From JADKBO01 sp965230345 (GTDB taxonomy: Bacteria; Bacteroidota; Bacteroidia; Chitinophagales; Saprospiraceae), in NCBI GenBank assembly GCA_965230345.1, contig CBDDKR010000002.1:1550001-1614000 (forward strand): DNA of 64,000 nucleotides. Reading direction: 5' to 3'. The notes beneath the pieces are model-generated. The model did not search any database. It had not been told where the DNA came from and saw only the letters and a list, made by a program, of their open reading frames with translations. Both the position numbers and the translations under genes were made by a program. Shown here piece by piece: positions 37,906 through 47,875 of this stretch (the first letter of the stretch is position 1; the number at the start of each line of letters is the position of its first letter).

Positions 37906-39324
37906 ATGCAGTTTAAAGACTTAAAAATAATTGATCCAATTTTAAAAGCTCTTAATACTAAGGGATACACTACGCCTACAGCTATTCAAGAAAAGGCAAT
38001 TCCTCAGGTGTTACAAGGAAAGGATATGTTGGGTATTGCTCAAACAGGTACAGGTAAAACAGCGGCTTTTGCCATTCCTATTATTCAACAAATCAATCAA
38101 AAGGTAAAAGACTTTAATAGAAAACCTCAAATTCGATCATTGATTATTACACCAACAAGAGAATTGGCCATTCAAATTGATGACAATATAAAAGCCTATG
38201 CTCGTCATACTAATGTAAAACATGCAGTAATATTTGGCGGTGTTAAACAAGGACAACAAGTTAGTCATTTGCAAAAGGGAGTCCACATTTTGACTGCCAC
38301 ACCTGGAAGATTACTTGATCTTATTCAACAAGGAATTATTTCCTTAGACACCATCAAAATATTTGTTTTGGACGAAGCCGATAGGATGTTGGATATGGGC
38401 TTTATTCATGACATTAAGAAGCTACTTAAAATATTGCCTTCAAAAAGACAATCTCTTTTCTTCTCGGCTACAATGCCCGATAATATTACCAAATTGGCAT
38501 CTGAAATATTACACAATCCGGTCCGAATTGAAGCTACTCCAGTATCGTCAACAGCCGATACTGTTGACCAGTATGTCTACTATACCAATAGGACTTTAAA
38601 AAATGACCTTTTACATCATATTTTAGAGGAAAAACAAATAAAACAAGCGTTGGTTTTTACACGTACTAAACATGGAGCAGATCGTGTAGCAAGAAGATTG
38701 AACAAATCCAAAATTAAAGCAGCATCACTTCATGGAGATAAAGCCCAAAACCAAAGACAAAGAGCTTTGAAAGGGTTTAAAGATCAAAAATTACAAGTAT
38801 TGGTTGCAACGGATATCGCGGCTAGGGGAATTGACATCGACCAGCTAGAATATGTTATCAACTATGAAGTTCCTAATCTTCCTGAAACTTATGTGCACCG
38901 TATTGGACGATCTGGAAGAGCAGGTAAAACGGGTATTGCAATCACCATCTGCGAACCTGAAGAGAATGCATATATCAAAAGGATTCAAAAAGTTATTGGC
39001 AACAAAATAAAGGACTCAAGTGATCATCCTTTCCCTCAAACGGATAAACCTATGACTCCAGAAGAAAAAAAGGAGTGGGAAAAAGAAAAGGAAAGAAGAA
39101 AACAAGAGTTTTTAGCCAATAGAAGAAAAAATAAAAAGAACTCTCCGAAGAAAAATACTGCTCAAAAAAAGCAAGCTTCTAAGCCAATCGATCAGAACAA
39201 AAAGTCAACCAAACCTAAACAAAAGAGCAAAAAGAAAGTCGACTTAGGTGGTAAAATGCAAGGCAGCAGATATGCTGGGATGTCGGACAAATTGAAGAGT
39301 AAGTTCATGTGGCCACTAGAGTAA
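37906..39324 (+). CDS. DEAD-box ATP-dependent RNA helicase (RhlE-like)
   Basis: A 472-residue DEAD-box helicase. Q motif around 5-27 (KIIDPILKALNTKGYTTPTA), motif I AQTGTGKT at 45-52, Ia PTRELA at 83-88, Ib TPGR at 132-135, II DEAD at 156-159, III SAT at 187-189, and in the second RecA fold VFTRTKHGADR, ATDIAARGIDI and HRIGRSGRAGKTG. The tail (about 385-455) is very rich in lysine, as in RhlE-type proteins, and should bind RNA. It unwinds structured RNA in the cytoplasm, often during cold growth or ribosome assembly. A long structured leader is suggested by the promoter position. PhnA follows after 26 bp. Confidence 0.93.
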   Translation: MQFKDLKIIDPILKALNTKGYTTPTAIQEKAIPQVLQGKDMLGIAQTGTGKTAAFAIPIIQQINQKVKDFNRKPQIRSLIITPTRELAIQIDDNIKAYARHTNVKHAVIFGGVKQGQQVSHLQKGVHILTATPGRLLDLIQQGIISLDTIKIFVLDEADRMLDMGFIHDIKKLLKILPSKRQSLFFSATMPDNITKLASEILHNPVRIEATPVSSTADTVDQYVYYTNRTLKNDLLHHILEEKQIKQALVFTRTKHGADRVARRLNKSKIKAASLHGDKAQNQRQRALKGFKDQKLQVLVATDIAARGIDIDQLEYVINYEVPNLPETYVHRIGRSGRAGKTGIAITICEPEENAYIKRIQKVIGNKIKDSSDHPFPQTDKPMTPEEKKEWEKEKERRKQEFLANRRKNKKNSPKKNTAQKKQASKPIDQNKKSTKPKQKSKKKVDLGGKMQGSRYAGMSDKLKSKFMWPLE

Positions 39325-39350
39325 TTCTTTAAACACAATTATTGATTATT

Positions 39351-39914
39351 ATGTCTTTAAGTACAGCACTTTTAAATAGATCTGAACACAAATGCGAGCT
39401 TTGTTCATCAGCAGAAAGTATCCGTTCATATACTGTGTCGCCCAAATCTGGTAATTCAGACGACGACAACATAGTCATATGTGCGTATTGTCAAAATCAG
39501 ATAGATCAGGAAGAAAACCTTGATGTCGATCACTGGAGGTGTCTAAATGATAGCATGTGGAATGCAACTCCCGCTGTACAAGTAATGGCGTACAGACTTC
39601 TGAAAAGATTGGAATCTCATGCTTGGGCTGAAAGTGCTCTGGGCATGATATATTTAGATGAAAACACTTTAGAATGGGCCGAAAGCTCAGCAAATCAAAA
39701 AGTAATCCATAAAGATTCCAATGGAAATGTTTTATCTAATGGAGATACTGTCACTTTAATCAAAGACTTACCTGTTAAGGGGTCTAGCTTAGTGGCCAAA
39801 AGAGGTGTTGCTGTGCGTAGAATTCGATTAGTACCAGACAATTCAGAACATATTGAGGGCAAGGTCGAAGGACAACAAATTGTTATTCTTACAAAATTTG
39901 TCAAAAAGTCTTAG
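39351..39914 (+). CDS. PhnA-domain protein (YjdM-like)
   Basis: A 187-residue protein counted from the ATG at 39351 (a TTG three codons upstream is the ORF edge). The N-terminal zinc-ribbon has CELC (about 14-17) and CAYC (about 44-47); the C-terminal PhnA domain reads KDSNGNVLSNGDTVTLIKDL, then PVKGSSLVAKRGVAVRRIRL, then VEGQQIVILTKFVKK. Despite the name the family is not proven to act on phosphonates. Longer than E. coli YjdM (about 111 residues) because of the middle segment HAWAESALGMIYLDENTLEW, which occurs in other Bacteroidota members. It is co-transcribed with the helicase. Confidence 0.88.
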   Translation: MSLSTALLNRSEHKCELCSSAESIRSYTVSPKSGNSDDDNIVICAYCQNQIDQEENLDVDHWRCLNDSMWNATPAVQVMAYRLLKRLESHAWAESALGMIYLDENTLEWAESSANQKVIHKDSNGNVLSNGDTVTLIKDLPVKGSSLVAKRGVAVRRIRLVPDNSEHIEGKVEGQQIVILTKFVKKS

Positions 39915-39933
39915 ATAGAATTGTTCATCTTTT

Positions 39934-40069
39934 GAAGTGATTTAAAAACTGTGTTCAATAGTGGAATTAACTACTTGGAAGTCAGATCAATCCGAAAATT
40001 AATTCATGGGCAGAGGTTGGATTTCAATGAGTTGATTCTAGCATTAGGATTTAGTTTATAAAACATTTC
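39934..40069 (+). repeat. MITE-like element, copy A (degenerate, 136 bp)
   Basis: Oldest-looking copy of the element described at 56701. The left end GAAGTGATTTAAAAACTGTG and most of the body match copy B; 28 bp in the middle, containing the central hairpin (CATAGC/GCTATG), are missing. The deletion is flanked by AATT in copy B, so slippage or recombination between AATT repeats may have removed it. The right end is worn (CATTTC in place of CACTTC). Confidence 0.8.
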
Positions 40070-40075
40070 ATTATA

Positions 40076-40113
40076 AAAACAGGTGTGGTATTCTTAAAAT
40101 CCACACCTGTTTT
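40076..40113. terminator. Bidirectional Rho-independent terminator (13-bp stem)
   Basis: Perfect inverted repeat AAAACAGGTGTGG (40076-40088), 12-nt loop, CCACACCTGTTTT (40101-40113). It lies between the convergent PhnA unit and the cytochrome-like lipoprotein gene that ends at 40127. Confidence 0.85.
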
Positions 40114-40126
40114 AATTTAAATATCG

Positions 40127-41566
40127 TTATTGGTTCTTAAGAAATGCTCCAAACCCAGTCGTGTCAATATTCCCTTCAATAGACCATGCAAAATCCAACA
40201 ATAACTGACCTTCAAAGATAGAATCAGATTTACTCACATATGAATTTCCTACATACGGAGTTTTACTAACATGTTTTGTCAACAATGCATTTGGATCAAT
40301 ACTAGCCATTCTATGACAACTCATACAGTTTGTTCTAACCCCTACATATGTCACGATCATTTCGTCTTCAGATTGAATAAAGCTCATTTCATCATTAAAA
40401 ACATTTGGACCAAATCCTGCTTCTAGGTATGGATTAAATGCATAGTTAGGGTTGCCTTTCACCCCACTCCCCGAATATGGTTCATTTGGATCTACCATAT
40501 AATATGCCAATGACATAGCATAATGTCTTGCCGCTCCTGTAAGCTCTTTTGGTCTAGAATCTGCAATCATTTTAGAACTTGGTAATGGTGGATTATCCGG
40601 ATTAGCATCCCACCAGAATGTTTGCCAAGTCCAATTACTTATCTCTCTTGATCCAACATGCATAGCTACTAAAATGGCGATATCTCCTGGTTGTACATTA
40701 AAAGGATTTCCTTCATTTTCAGTAAACTCTTTCTTAAAGTAATGGATATCTTCTTCGTTTAACTTGTAATGGATAAAATCATTCAAATGATAAACAGAAG
40801 ATTTTCTATCCACCTTATTGGTAATATCAACAGTAACAAATGATTCCCAAGAACTTTCTGGAAACGCTTCTAGTGAATCCGTAGTCCCGTGCCACGATGC
40901 TATATTAAACATTGTATTCCCAGTTGAAGCCTCTAAAATCTTAAACACTGGCTTTATTGTAATAGCATCATTAGGGAAAAAAGGAATTTCTGCTGCACCT
41001 GAATTAGCAATCTTATAAAGAGACTCAGCCATAAAAATCTTGTAATCAGTAGCAAATTTAGCAGCAGAAGGGCTATAAGAAACCGATTCATGAATACTAT
41101 CATTTACCGTCTCCTGTCCACTTAAATTATGATTTGAAGACCTATGATTAAACTGATTTGGTCTCTTCAAATTTGCTCGATTGGAACGTTTGGAAGAATT
41201 GTATTTCTTCTGCCCACTTTTTATATTATCTATAATCTCTTCTGGAGTCATCCACGTTTCAAAGACCCGCAATGCTTTAGAATCTCCAGGTATAAACTGG
41301 TCAGTATAAGATGTTAACCCAGTCCAAATTCCCCAACCATGAAGGTAAATGCTCTCATTTTCATCATTATGTACCCATGAATTGATTGTTGTTGAATCCT
41401 CTGGAAAAGTAAATCCTTTAATATTCAAATCTGGGAAATTAGCTGGAATCACTTCGTGGTAGGTAAACTCTTTTTCAGCATTGGCTTTCGGTTTTTCATC
41501 ATTTTTACATGATCCTAAGAATACTATACCTAGTAGTATAGCAATACACTTTGTTTTGCTCAACAT
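40127..41566 (-). CDS. Large lipoprotein with one C-terminal CXXCH haem site
   Basis: A 479-residue lipoprotein (signal IVFLGSC, lipidated Cys20). Only one haem-binding motif, CMSCH at 414-418, lies near the end (NCMSCHRMASIDPNALLTKH); the preceding 390 residues have no cytochrome c fold. A Ser/Asn/Arg-rich stretch (about 118-160) is probably disordered. Several motifs such as FQPGDIAILVAMHVGSRE-like segments suggest beta-rich structure. It could be an electron-transfer or peroxidase-related protein, but I do not recognise the family. It is not co-transcribed with any clear partner; the ankyrin gene upstream is 149 bp away on the same strand. Confidence 0.72.
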   Translation of the reverse strand: MLSKTKCIAILLGIVFLGSCKNDEKPKANAEKEFTYHEVIPANFPDLNIKGFTFPEDSTTINSWVHNDENESIYLHGWGIWTGLTSYTDQFIPGDSKALRVFETWMTPEEIIDNIKSGQKKYNSSKRSNRANLKRPNQFNHRSSNHNLSGQETVNDSIHESVSYSPSAAKFATDYKIFMAESLYKIANSGAAEIPFFPNDAITIKPVFKILEASTGNTMFNIASWHGTTDSLEAFPESSWESFVTVDITNKVDRKSSVYHLNDFIHYKLNEEDIHYFKKEFTENEGNPFNVQPGDIAILVAMHVGSREISNWTWQTFWWDANPDNPPLPSSKMIADSRPKELTGAARHYAMSLAYYMVDPNEPYSGSGVKGNPNYAFNPYLEAGFGPNVFNDEMSFIQSEDEMIVTYVGVRTNCMSCHRMASIDPNALLTKHVSKTPYVGNSYVSKSDSIFEGQLLLDFAWSIEGNIDTTGFGAFLKNQ

Positions 41567-41715
41567 AAGATTGGTTTTTTGTTGGTTAATTAATGTTTTC
41601 TAATTGGAAGTTAGACAGATCATTTCTACCTCCCACAAATATAACATATTAATTACCAACAATCAATTGACTCCAACCAACTAACCAATTTTGACAAATT
41701 CTATACCTATGAAAA

Positions 41716-42177
41716 TTAAATCAACAATTCTTTCATCTGATCATTTCCAAGTTGAACTGCATGTTCTAATGCCGTCTTGCCATTAGCATCTTGTTGTACT
41801 TTGTTTACCCCATTTTGCAACAATAACTTAACAATGGTACTGTGTCCAAAAGTCGTGGCATTAATCAAGGCTGTTGAGCCGTTATTATTGTAAGAGTGTA
41901 AATCAGCTTTCTGTTCGATCAAGTATTGAGCAATGGAAACAAAACCTTTGAAACAAACACCCATTAGGGCGGAATTGCCTCCCTCATCTTTAGCATTAAT
42001 CTCCGCTCCCCGCTCTACCAATAATTTGGTCATTTCCAGTTTATCAAAATACACCGCCATTATAAGTGGAGTAAAGCCTTTTTCATTTTTTCGATTAACC
42101 AATTCTGGAAATTGATCTAAAGCATGAGCCAACTGATCAGTAGTTCCATTTCTAATGATTTGAAATATATTATGCAT
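41716..42177 (-). CDS. Ankyrin-repeat protein
   Basis: A 153-residue protein of about four ankyrin repeats: GFTPLIMAVYFDKLEMTKLL, then GNSALMGVCFKGFVSIAQYL, then GSTALINATTFGHSTIVKLL and a last partial GKTALEHAVQLGNDQMKELL. There is no signal peptide, so the protein is probably cytoplasmic. Ankyrin proteins bind other proteins; the partner is unknown. It has no operon partner of known role. Confidence 0.9.
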   Translation of the reverse strand: MHNIFQIIRNGTTDQLAHALDQFPELVNRKNEKGFTPLIMAVYFDKLEMTKLLVERGAEINAKDEGGNSALMGVCFKGFVSIAQYLIEQKADLHSYNNNGSTALINATTFGHSTIVKLLLQNGVNKVQQDANGKTALEHAVQLGNDQMKELLI

Positions 42178-42290
42178 TTATTCTTTAAGGCTTTTGAATA
42201 CCATTTCATCATGGTACCTTTTCTTAACGAAAAATAAGAGTCAAATCATATGTTAAATTAGAAAATCTAATGACGAATTATTTACATCTT

Positions 42291-42866
42291 TTAATGCTTT
42301 ACATCAAAATGATGAAACAAATACGATTCTTGTATATCTGATAATATTTCCTCACTTTTTTGAGCCATCACTTCCAAATGCCATGGAGCCTTCTCAAAAG
42401 ATTCAGCAGTGCCTGTTAGATTCACGATCTTTTCAAAATTAAACTCCGTCAAGATATCCAATAGCAACTCAAAATAGCATCCAAATTTATGGGAATCAAA
42501 CCGATCTTGCTGCCAACCGAACAAACTACCAAAACCCCAATATCTGTCATTCTTACCCCTTTCCTTTGTGAAAAATGATTTATGGCTTCCGGATAAGATT
42601 TGTTCTAAATGCCAGAGAAGATTAGGGCAAATAATGTATAATTTCCCACCAATTCTTAACACTCGATTCCATTCTTTCAAAACTTCCAAGAATTCCTTGA
42701 AAGAAAAATGCTCTACAACATGCCTTGAATAGATTTCGTCAAGACTACAATCTTCAAAAGGTAAATTATTCGCTTTACATACATAATCAACGGTATCCAG
42801 TTTACGAACGTCACAGTTAATGTAACCGTTTCGAGGTGATAGACCTCCTCCAATTTCTATTTTCAT
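42291..42866 (-). CDS. SAM-dependent methyltransferase, class I
   Basis: A 191-residue Methyltransf_11-like enzyme. Motif I is the IEIGGGLSPRNGYINCDVRK stretch; motif IV is SLDEIYSRHVVEHFSF with a following RVLRIGGKLYIICPN. This short form, which begins directly at motif I and reads acidic-loop Asp19 for the SAM ribose, is often encoded in polysaccharide or secondary-metabolite loci; no such genes are next to it here. The substrate cannot be told from sequence. Confidence 0.83.
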   Translation of the reverse strand: MKIEIGGGLSPRNGYINCDVRKLDTVDYVCKANNLPFEDCSLDEIYSRHVVEHFSFKEFLEVLKEWNRVLRIGGKLYIICPNLLWHLEQILSGSHKSFFTKERGKNDRYWGFGSLFGWQQDRFDSHKFGCYFELLLDILTEFNFEKIVNLTGTAESFEKAPWHLEVMAQKSEEILSDIQESYLFHHFDVKH

Positions 42867-42900
42867 ACATTTAGTTTAGGATTTATACTTTTCCCTAAAC

Positions 42901-45900
42901 TTAATATTTAACCAATTTGCACTTTGTCTTCTGTGAACCAATTTGCAATTCTATCCAATAAATGCCTGCTGAAAAGTCGCCTACATTAATTTCACTTTCT
43001 GTATAATTACCCAGTTCTTCTCCAAATGAATTATAAATTCGAACCCGATCAATTCGAAGACTCGATTGAATATTGATCCATTCGTTTGAAGGGTTAGGCA
43101 TAATTTTATATTCCCAATTGTTTATATCTTTTGTATTTGAGATTGTAATGGGATAACATATCGTCTCCAATACACAATTTTCTCCTTCCATAATGACTTG
43201 ATATAAGCCATTGTATTCAGCAACGAAATAGTTCTGATCGGATTCCTGAACCAATACATTTGACTCACAATCTACCCAAGTATAATATTGTGCCCCAGCA
43301 TCTGCGAAAAGTGTATCACTAGAGGCAATAAGATCTGAAGAAAGATTGAAACAAGTCAAGCGATCAACCACGGTATTCCATGTTTGATTAGTAATAATGG
43401 GTTCATTTTGATCGAATATGATATCTGCTTTATTATAAATGATATCTTCTGGAAGAACGTCATTATGAATATTAATCGAATAACTTATAAATCCCTGACT
43501 TTCGGTAAAATTAGTCATACTATCCACTAGTCTTATGTCCAAAAACTTAAATCTTAAGGTGTCCTCATATCTCTCAACCTTCATCTCATGACTTGATCCC
43601 TTAATAATCAGGCTTTCTATATCCAAAGTAAGGACTTAGAACATCAACAACTTCTACATAAAAGGCCGTATCGTTACCATTATTTTGAAATCTGATAACA
43701 TAATCCAGTGTTTCTCCAGCCAGTACTTCGTTTTTATCACCAGGTCTATCTGGCCAAACTCTTTTATCATTGGGATCGTAAGAACATCTAATGGTATCCA
43801 AATAGGTTCTTTCATCCAATTCATCACCGTTAGCATTAACCAATCTTGAATAAAACTCAAGTTTATTATCTGCATTATTAAATGCAGGAACAAGAACTTC
43901 AATATGCGGCCCAAATACCTGACCAGAAGGAAGGTCTTTTATGTAAAATTGATATAGGTTCCCATTTTGATTGAACGGTAAAGGATCAAAATAGACCTCA
44001 CTTATTTTTGGATCTATTGTTACTTCCAAAACACCGTTTAGATCCAAAGAGGACGTATTTATAACTTCAAAAAACATTTTGGACCAAGTATTACATCTTA
44101 AAATATTTGCCGATGTAATCAACGAACCATCTTGAAACTGATCCCTAGGTACAAAAGGAATCTCTTCAAGATCATTAGGTAACACATCTTGTCCAAGAAT
44201 GGTAATGGTCACAACATTCTCTTCCCAACTTCCATAAGTAGATCGAACTTCAATCTCATTAGGTCCCCAGTAAATTGGTAATTCAAATTCACCTTCTTGA
44301 TTAGAATAAACAATTTGATTGGTGGACAAATCAACAATCTCAAAACTGGCCAATCCAAATTCACTAGGATCTAAGGCTCCGTTCATATTATGGTCATTGT
44401 AGACTTTTCCTCTAAAAACAAAAGTCGAAGTAATATCTACTACTTGTATTGATATCGGTTCCACCATTCCGCAATTCGCTTGTGGTAAAAAATCAATTTG
44501 ATAGACTCCTGGTAGTGTAGCAATAATATTACCCTCAGGGTCAATTTGTATTCCAGAAGTATCAGAAGACACAAATACACCTTGGACATTACTCCAAACT
44601 AGAGCTGTATCACCAACATTTAAAATGGTATCGCCCATATACTCTATTCTAGCTGTATCGGAAACGAAAAGATCGACCGTATCTAAACCACATGAATTCG
44701 TCAAATTGACTATTCTCCCTAGTCCATGTCCAATAGCTCTTATGGTATCGCCACTTAACTCTAGTATATCTGAAGTCAATACCACAAGACTGTCCGAATT
44801 ACTGAGTTCCAAAACATGTTCATCTCCAATGCACAAAGTGTCTATTCCTAATGAAAATTGGGACCCATCGACTACTTCAATTTCGAATGATTTACAAGGC
44901 ACAATTTCATTGTACACCGTAAATTTTCCAGGATTCTGAGTTATTATCAGAGAATCATAAATAACTACACCGAGAGCATTACTATACCAATAATCTATGC
45001 CTGAATTATGGTTAAATATCACCGTAGAATCGCCTACACATATTGTAGAATCAAGCACAAAATCATGGCTTTGATCAGACCCTTTAAAAACATGGATTTC
45101 TAAGGTATCATAAGTACAACCTGAATTACTATTAGAGGATGTAATAAGTCCTATGCCTTCTTGCAACGCCAATATTGTATCTCCTTTAAGCTCTATAATT
45201 TGTGGTGTCAGAATAGTTATTTCTGATGAATCAATATCGATTAAACGAGTATACTGTCCTTCACATAAAATCGAATTTCTAACTTTAATCGTTTTACTTC
45301 CAAGAACAGTGATCGAAAATGCTTCACAATCCGAATAATTATTGTTTACACAATGTACATATCCCGGACTCAAGGCGATCAGTGTGTCTTGCAAAAATTT
45401 CACTTTGTCATCTTGGAAAACTGTAGACCAAACATACATCTCAGGGTCGGCTAAATCCATTATTAAAGTATCTCCTACACATAATGTATCTGGTACTCCA
45501 AAATCTTGAGGTGTGTACGTTTTTTCTTCTATATACACGTATTGATAATATGTACATCCGAATTCATTGGTAATCATTGCTTCATTAAATCCAAAATGAA
45601 AAATACTATTTTTAATCCATCCGCTAATTCCATCATTATTGGGATCATGAGTTTGACTTGGATCATCGTTCACTGTTTGAGGTCCCCAATATCCAGATAT
45701 CAAATTCTCACATAGATAAATTGTTCCAAAATCTTCATCTTCAAATTCAATAACTTCGATCACATGACATTGATCAATATCAACTTCTTTTCCGCATATT
45801 GTAATTATTTTGTCTAAGCATACTTCGAATACACCCACTTCATCGAATTCTTTTATCCATTCGGGCACTTCAGTAATAAAATCATCAGGATGAGAATGAT

Positions 45901-46618
45901 AGTCGTATATAATTCCGTTTTGATCCGTGTACGACCATAAATACTCATCTATGCTATTAACCAATAAAGGATTGGACCCTTCAACTGAAAACGTTATGGA
46001 ATGTCCCGGACATATTAAACGACAGTCAGTTTCTTCGTCACATAATAATGTTAAATCAAACTCTTCTTCAGAATAAGACACAAAATTGCCATTAATTTTG
46101 ATCGAATAATCACACTGACTGCCCTCACATCCTTCGAACATCATAATATACAATTCACCAGGTACCAAAATATTGCTTTCAATCAACAAATTTTCATCAC
46201 ATGTTGAATTACACACAAGCAAATTATCCCAACACTCATCCACTATACCTGAATAAGAATAAACTGCCATTTCCATACCTTGAGCACCACCAGGTCCGGT
46301 GGAACAATTTAACATGTTAATTTCTATTTGATATGTTCCAATGCCACCTACAAAGGCCATACTAGAAATATTGAAATAATCATTTGACTCAATACATTGA
46401 TTGATTGGTCCACCGTCCCATTCCCAATCGGGTAGACTATAAGTATTTCCATCCAACTCATTAAAATCACAAAGTGGACTTGCAATAGATTCAAAACAAT
46501 ATTTATTCACATAAGGATTGTCCTGACTTTGAATTGAAGCAACGAACCCCAATAAAAAGAACAAAAAGAAAGAATATTTTAATCTTGAAAATCGACCAGA
46601 AAACTTATTTTTTTTCAT
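42901..46618 (-). pseudogene. Very large T9SS-secreted surface protein, split by one frameshift
   Basis: Two frames form one gene. The first (43601-46618, 1005 residues) starts with a signal peptide (cut near IQSQDNPY), then Ig-like modules and DUF11/SdrD-like regions (GKVYNDHNMNGALDPSEFGL, then LDYVIRFQNNGNDTAFYVEV) and ends abruptly in FGYRKPDY. The second (to 42901) continues as DIESLIIKGSSHEMKVER and ends in a type A T9SS domain (IMPNPSNEWINIQSS ... GIYWIELQIGSQKTKCKLVKY). Removing one base from the A-run 43625-43627 (plus strand) joins them as ...VLSPY-LDIESLIIKG..., which restores the normal repeat sequence. The gene is therefore either freshly inactivated or carries a sequencing error. 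The intact protein would be about 1238 residues. Confidence 0.85.
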
Positions 46619-46783
46619 ATTATTAGACTTTTCAACAACAATTATCTAACGATAAGATACACTGTACCAATTATTCGCTTTCTCGCACAAAGCTTTATTT
46701 TTAATTACTACTTTTTTTACGCCACTATTGAGACCATTTATTCGTTCTTGTTCTTAGATTTTAAAATTCAAAAATTACAAACA

Positions 46784-47152
46784 ATGAAAAGTTTTAAGTT
46801 TTTAACATTAGCTTTGGTTGCTGGCTTAATGATAACTTCATGTAGCGATGACGATAAGAAGCCTGAAGTAAAGATTACATCTCCAAATAATGAAACCGAA
46901 TTTGCTGCTGGAGACACATTAAATTTGGTTGGAAATGTAACATCAGAAGAAGATCTTTCTACGATCATCGTATCCTCACCATTAGGATTGGCGGATACAA
47001 TAAAGACTTTTTCAGATCCAAATAAAGTTGACTTCACATACAACATAGTATTAGATTCTAATACTCCATCTGGTGATTATAGCATTTCAGTTAAGGCCAC
47101 TGATGTAGAAAATAATTCTGGTGATGATGAAATCGACGTTACCATAAAGTAA
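46784..47152 (+). CDS. Small Ig-like lipoprotein
   Basis: A 122-residue lipoprotein from the ATG at 46784 (lipobox GLMITSC, lipidated Cys20); the ORF edge 12 codons upstream is not a plausible start. The mature part is one acidic Ig/bacterial-type beta-sandwich: KPEVKITSPNNETEFAAGDT at the start, then a strand-rich middle and DYSISVKATDVENNSGDDEI. It resembles DUF4625-like lipoproteins of Bacteroidota. It is followed by a terminator, so it is a single-gene unit. Confidence 0.75.
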   Translation: MKSFKFLTLALVAGLMITSCSDDDKKPEVKITSPNNETEFAAGDTLNLVGNVTSEEDLSTIIVSSPLGLADTIKTFSDPNKVDFTYNIVLDSNTPSGDYSISVKATDVENNSGDDEIDVTIK

Positions 47153-47197
47153 TTTGAAGAATACCCCATCATACTAAGTACCATTGAGGTACCTGAT

Positions 47198-47225
47198 AGA
47201 AGCGACTTTGGTCGCTTCTTTTTTT
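47198..47225 (+). terminator. Rho-independent terminator
   Basis: Stem AGAAGCGAC (47198-47206), loop TTTG, GTCGCTTCT (47211-47219) and a run of T. It ends the small Ig-like lipoprotein gene. Confidence 0.85.
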
Positions 47226-47402
47226 GTTAGATACCATTGTTTCGTTTTTTGAAATCGTCCATTAACCCAAACCCTACATTTCCGAAATAAACCATTTTGA
47301 TTGGATAGTAATGGGAACCTGTTGCTCCCAACATCCACTCAAACACAACAATTTAGAATGATTATAAGGTCTCCAAATTCAACCTTTAATAAACCGATAA
47401 AT

Positions 47403-47410
47403 TAACTTTG
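47403..47410 (+). promoter_or_regulatory. Candidate -7 promoter box of the cytochrome-like lipoprotein
   Basis: TAACTTTG (TAnnTTTG). Transcription would start near 47414, 18 nt before the TTG start codon at 47432, which supports that unusual start. Confidence 0.4.
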
Positions 47411-47431
47411 GACAACTAACATTCGTTTATT

Positions 47432-47875
47432 TTGAGGTCACTAATTTTTATCTTTAGTATATGGGGTATCGTTTTCACTCTTTCCAACTGTGCAGACAAA
47501 AGTCAACCTACAAATAAATCTTCAGTTCAAGCTCCCATTAATCCTAATGGAGACAGTGAACTCGCGCTTCTAATGCGTGAAATGTTTGATGAAGGGATGA
47601 AGGTCCGGAATGAAATCAAACACGGTGGCACACCTTCTATCATGAAAAAATTTGAACAAATTCACTCAGCTGTTCCAACAGAAGAAGGAAAAAACCAATC
47701 CGATATATACAAATCTTTTGCTAAAAGTTATGTCAATGCTTTAGATGCTCTCAGCCGCGCCAACACTGACAATGCAAAAGAACGATTCAATTTTATGGTA
47801 GACAATTGTATGGGGTGTCATCAAGCAATCTGTCCAGGTCCTACAGTTCGAATTAAGAAATTATATCTCAAATGA
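47432..47875 (+). CDS. Cytochrome c'-like lipoprotein, TTG start
   Basis: A 147-residue protein that begins with TTG; no ATG is available before the lipobox (VFTLSNC, Cys20), and a promoter box just upstream supports this start. The mature part is helical with one haem motif CMGCH at 126-130 near the C-terminus, the position seen in cytochrome c'-type four-helix proteins. Two extra cysteines (CADK lipid; AICPG) exist. It probably carries haem c in the periplasm, attached to a membrane. It overlaps the end of the convergent rlmI-like gene by 8 bp. Confidence 0.8.
   Translation: MRSLIFIFSIWGIVFTLSNCADKSQPTNKSSVQAPINPNGDSELALLMREMFDEGMKVRNEIKHGGTPSIMKKFEQIHSAVPTEEGKNQSDIYKSFAKSYVNALDALSRANTDNAKERFNFMVDNCMGCHQAICPGPTVRIKKLYLK

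Noticed and set aside
40127..41566. Multi-haem cytochrome
   Set aside because: Only one CXXCH motif is present in 479 residues.
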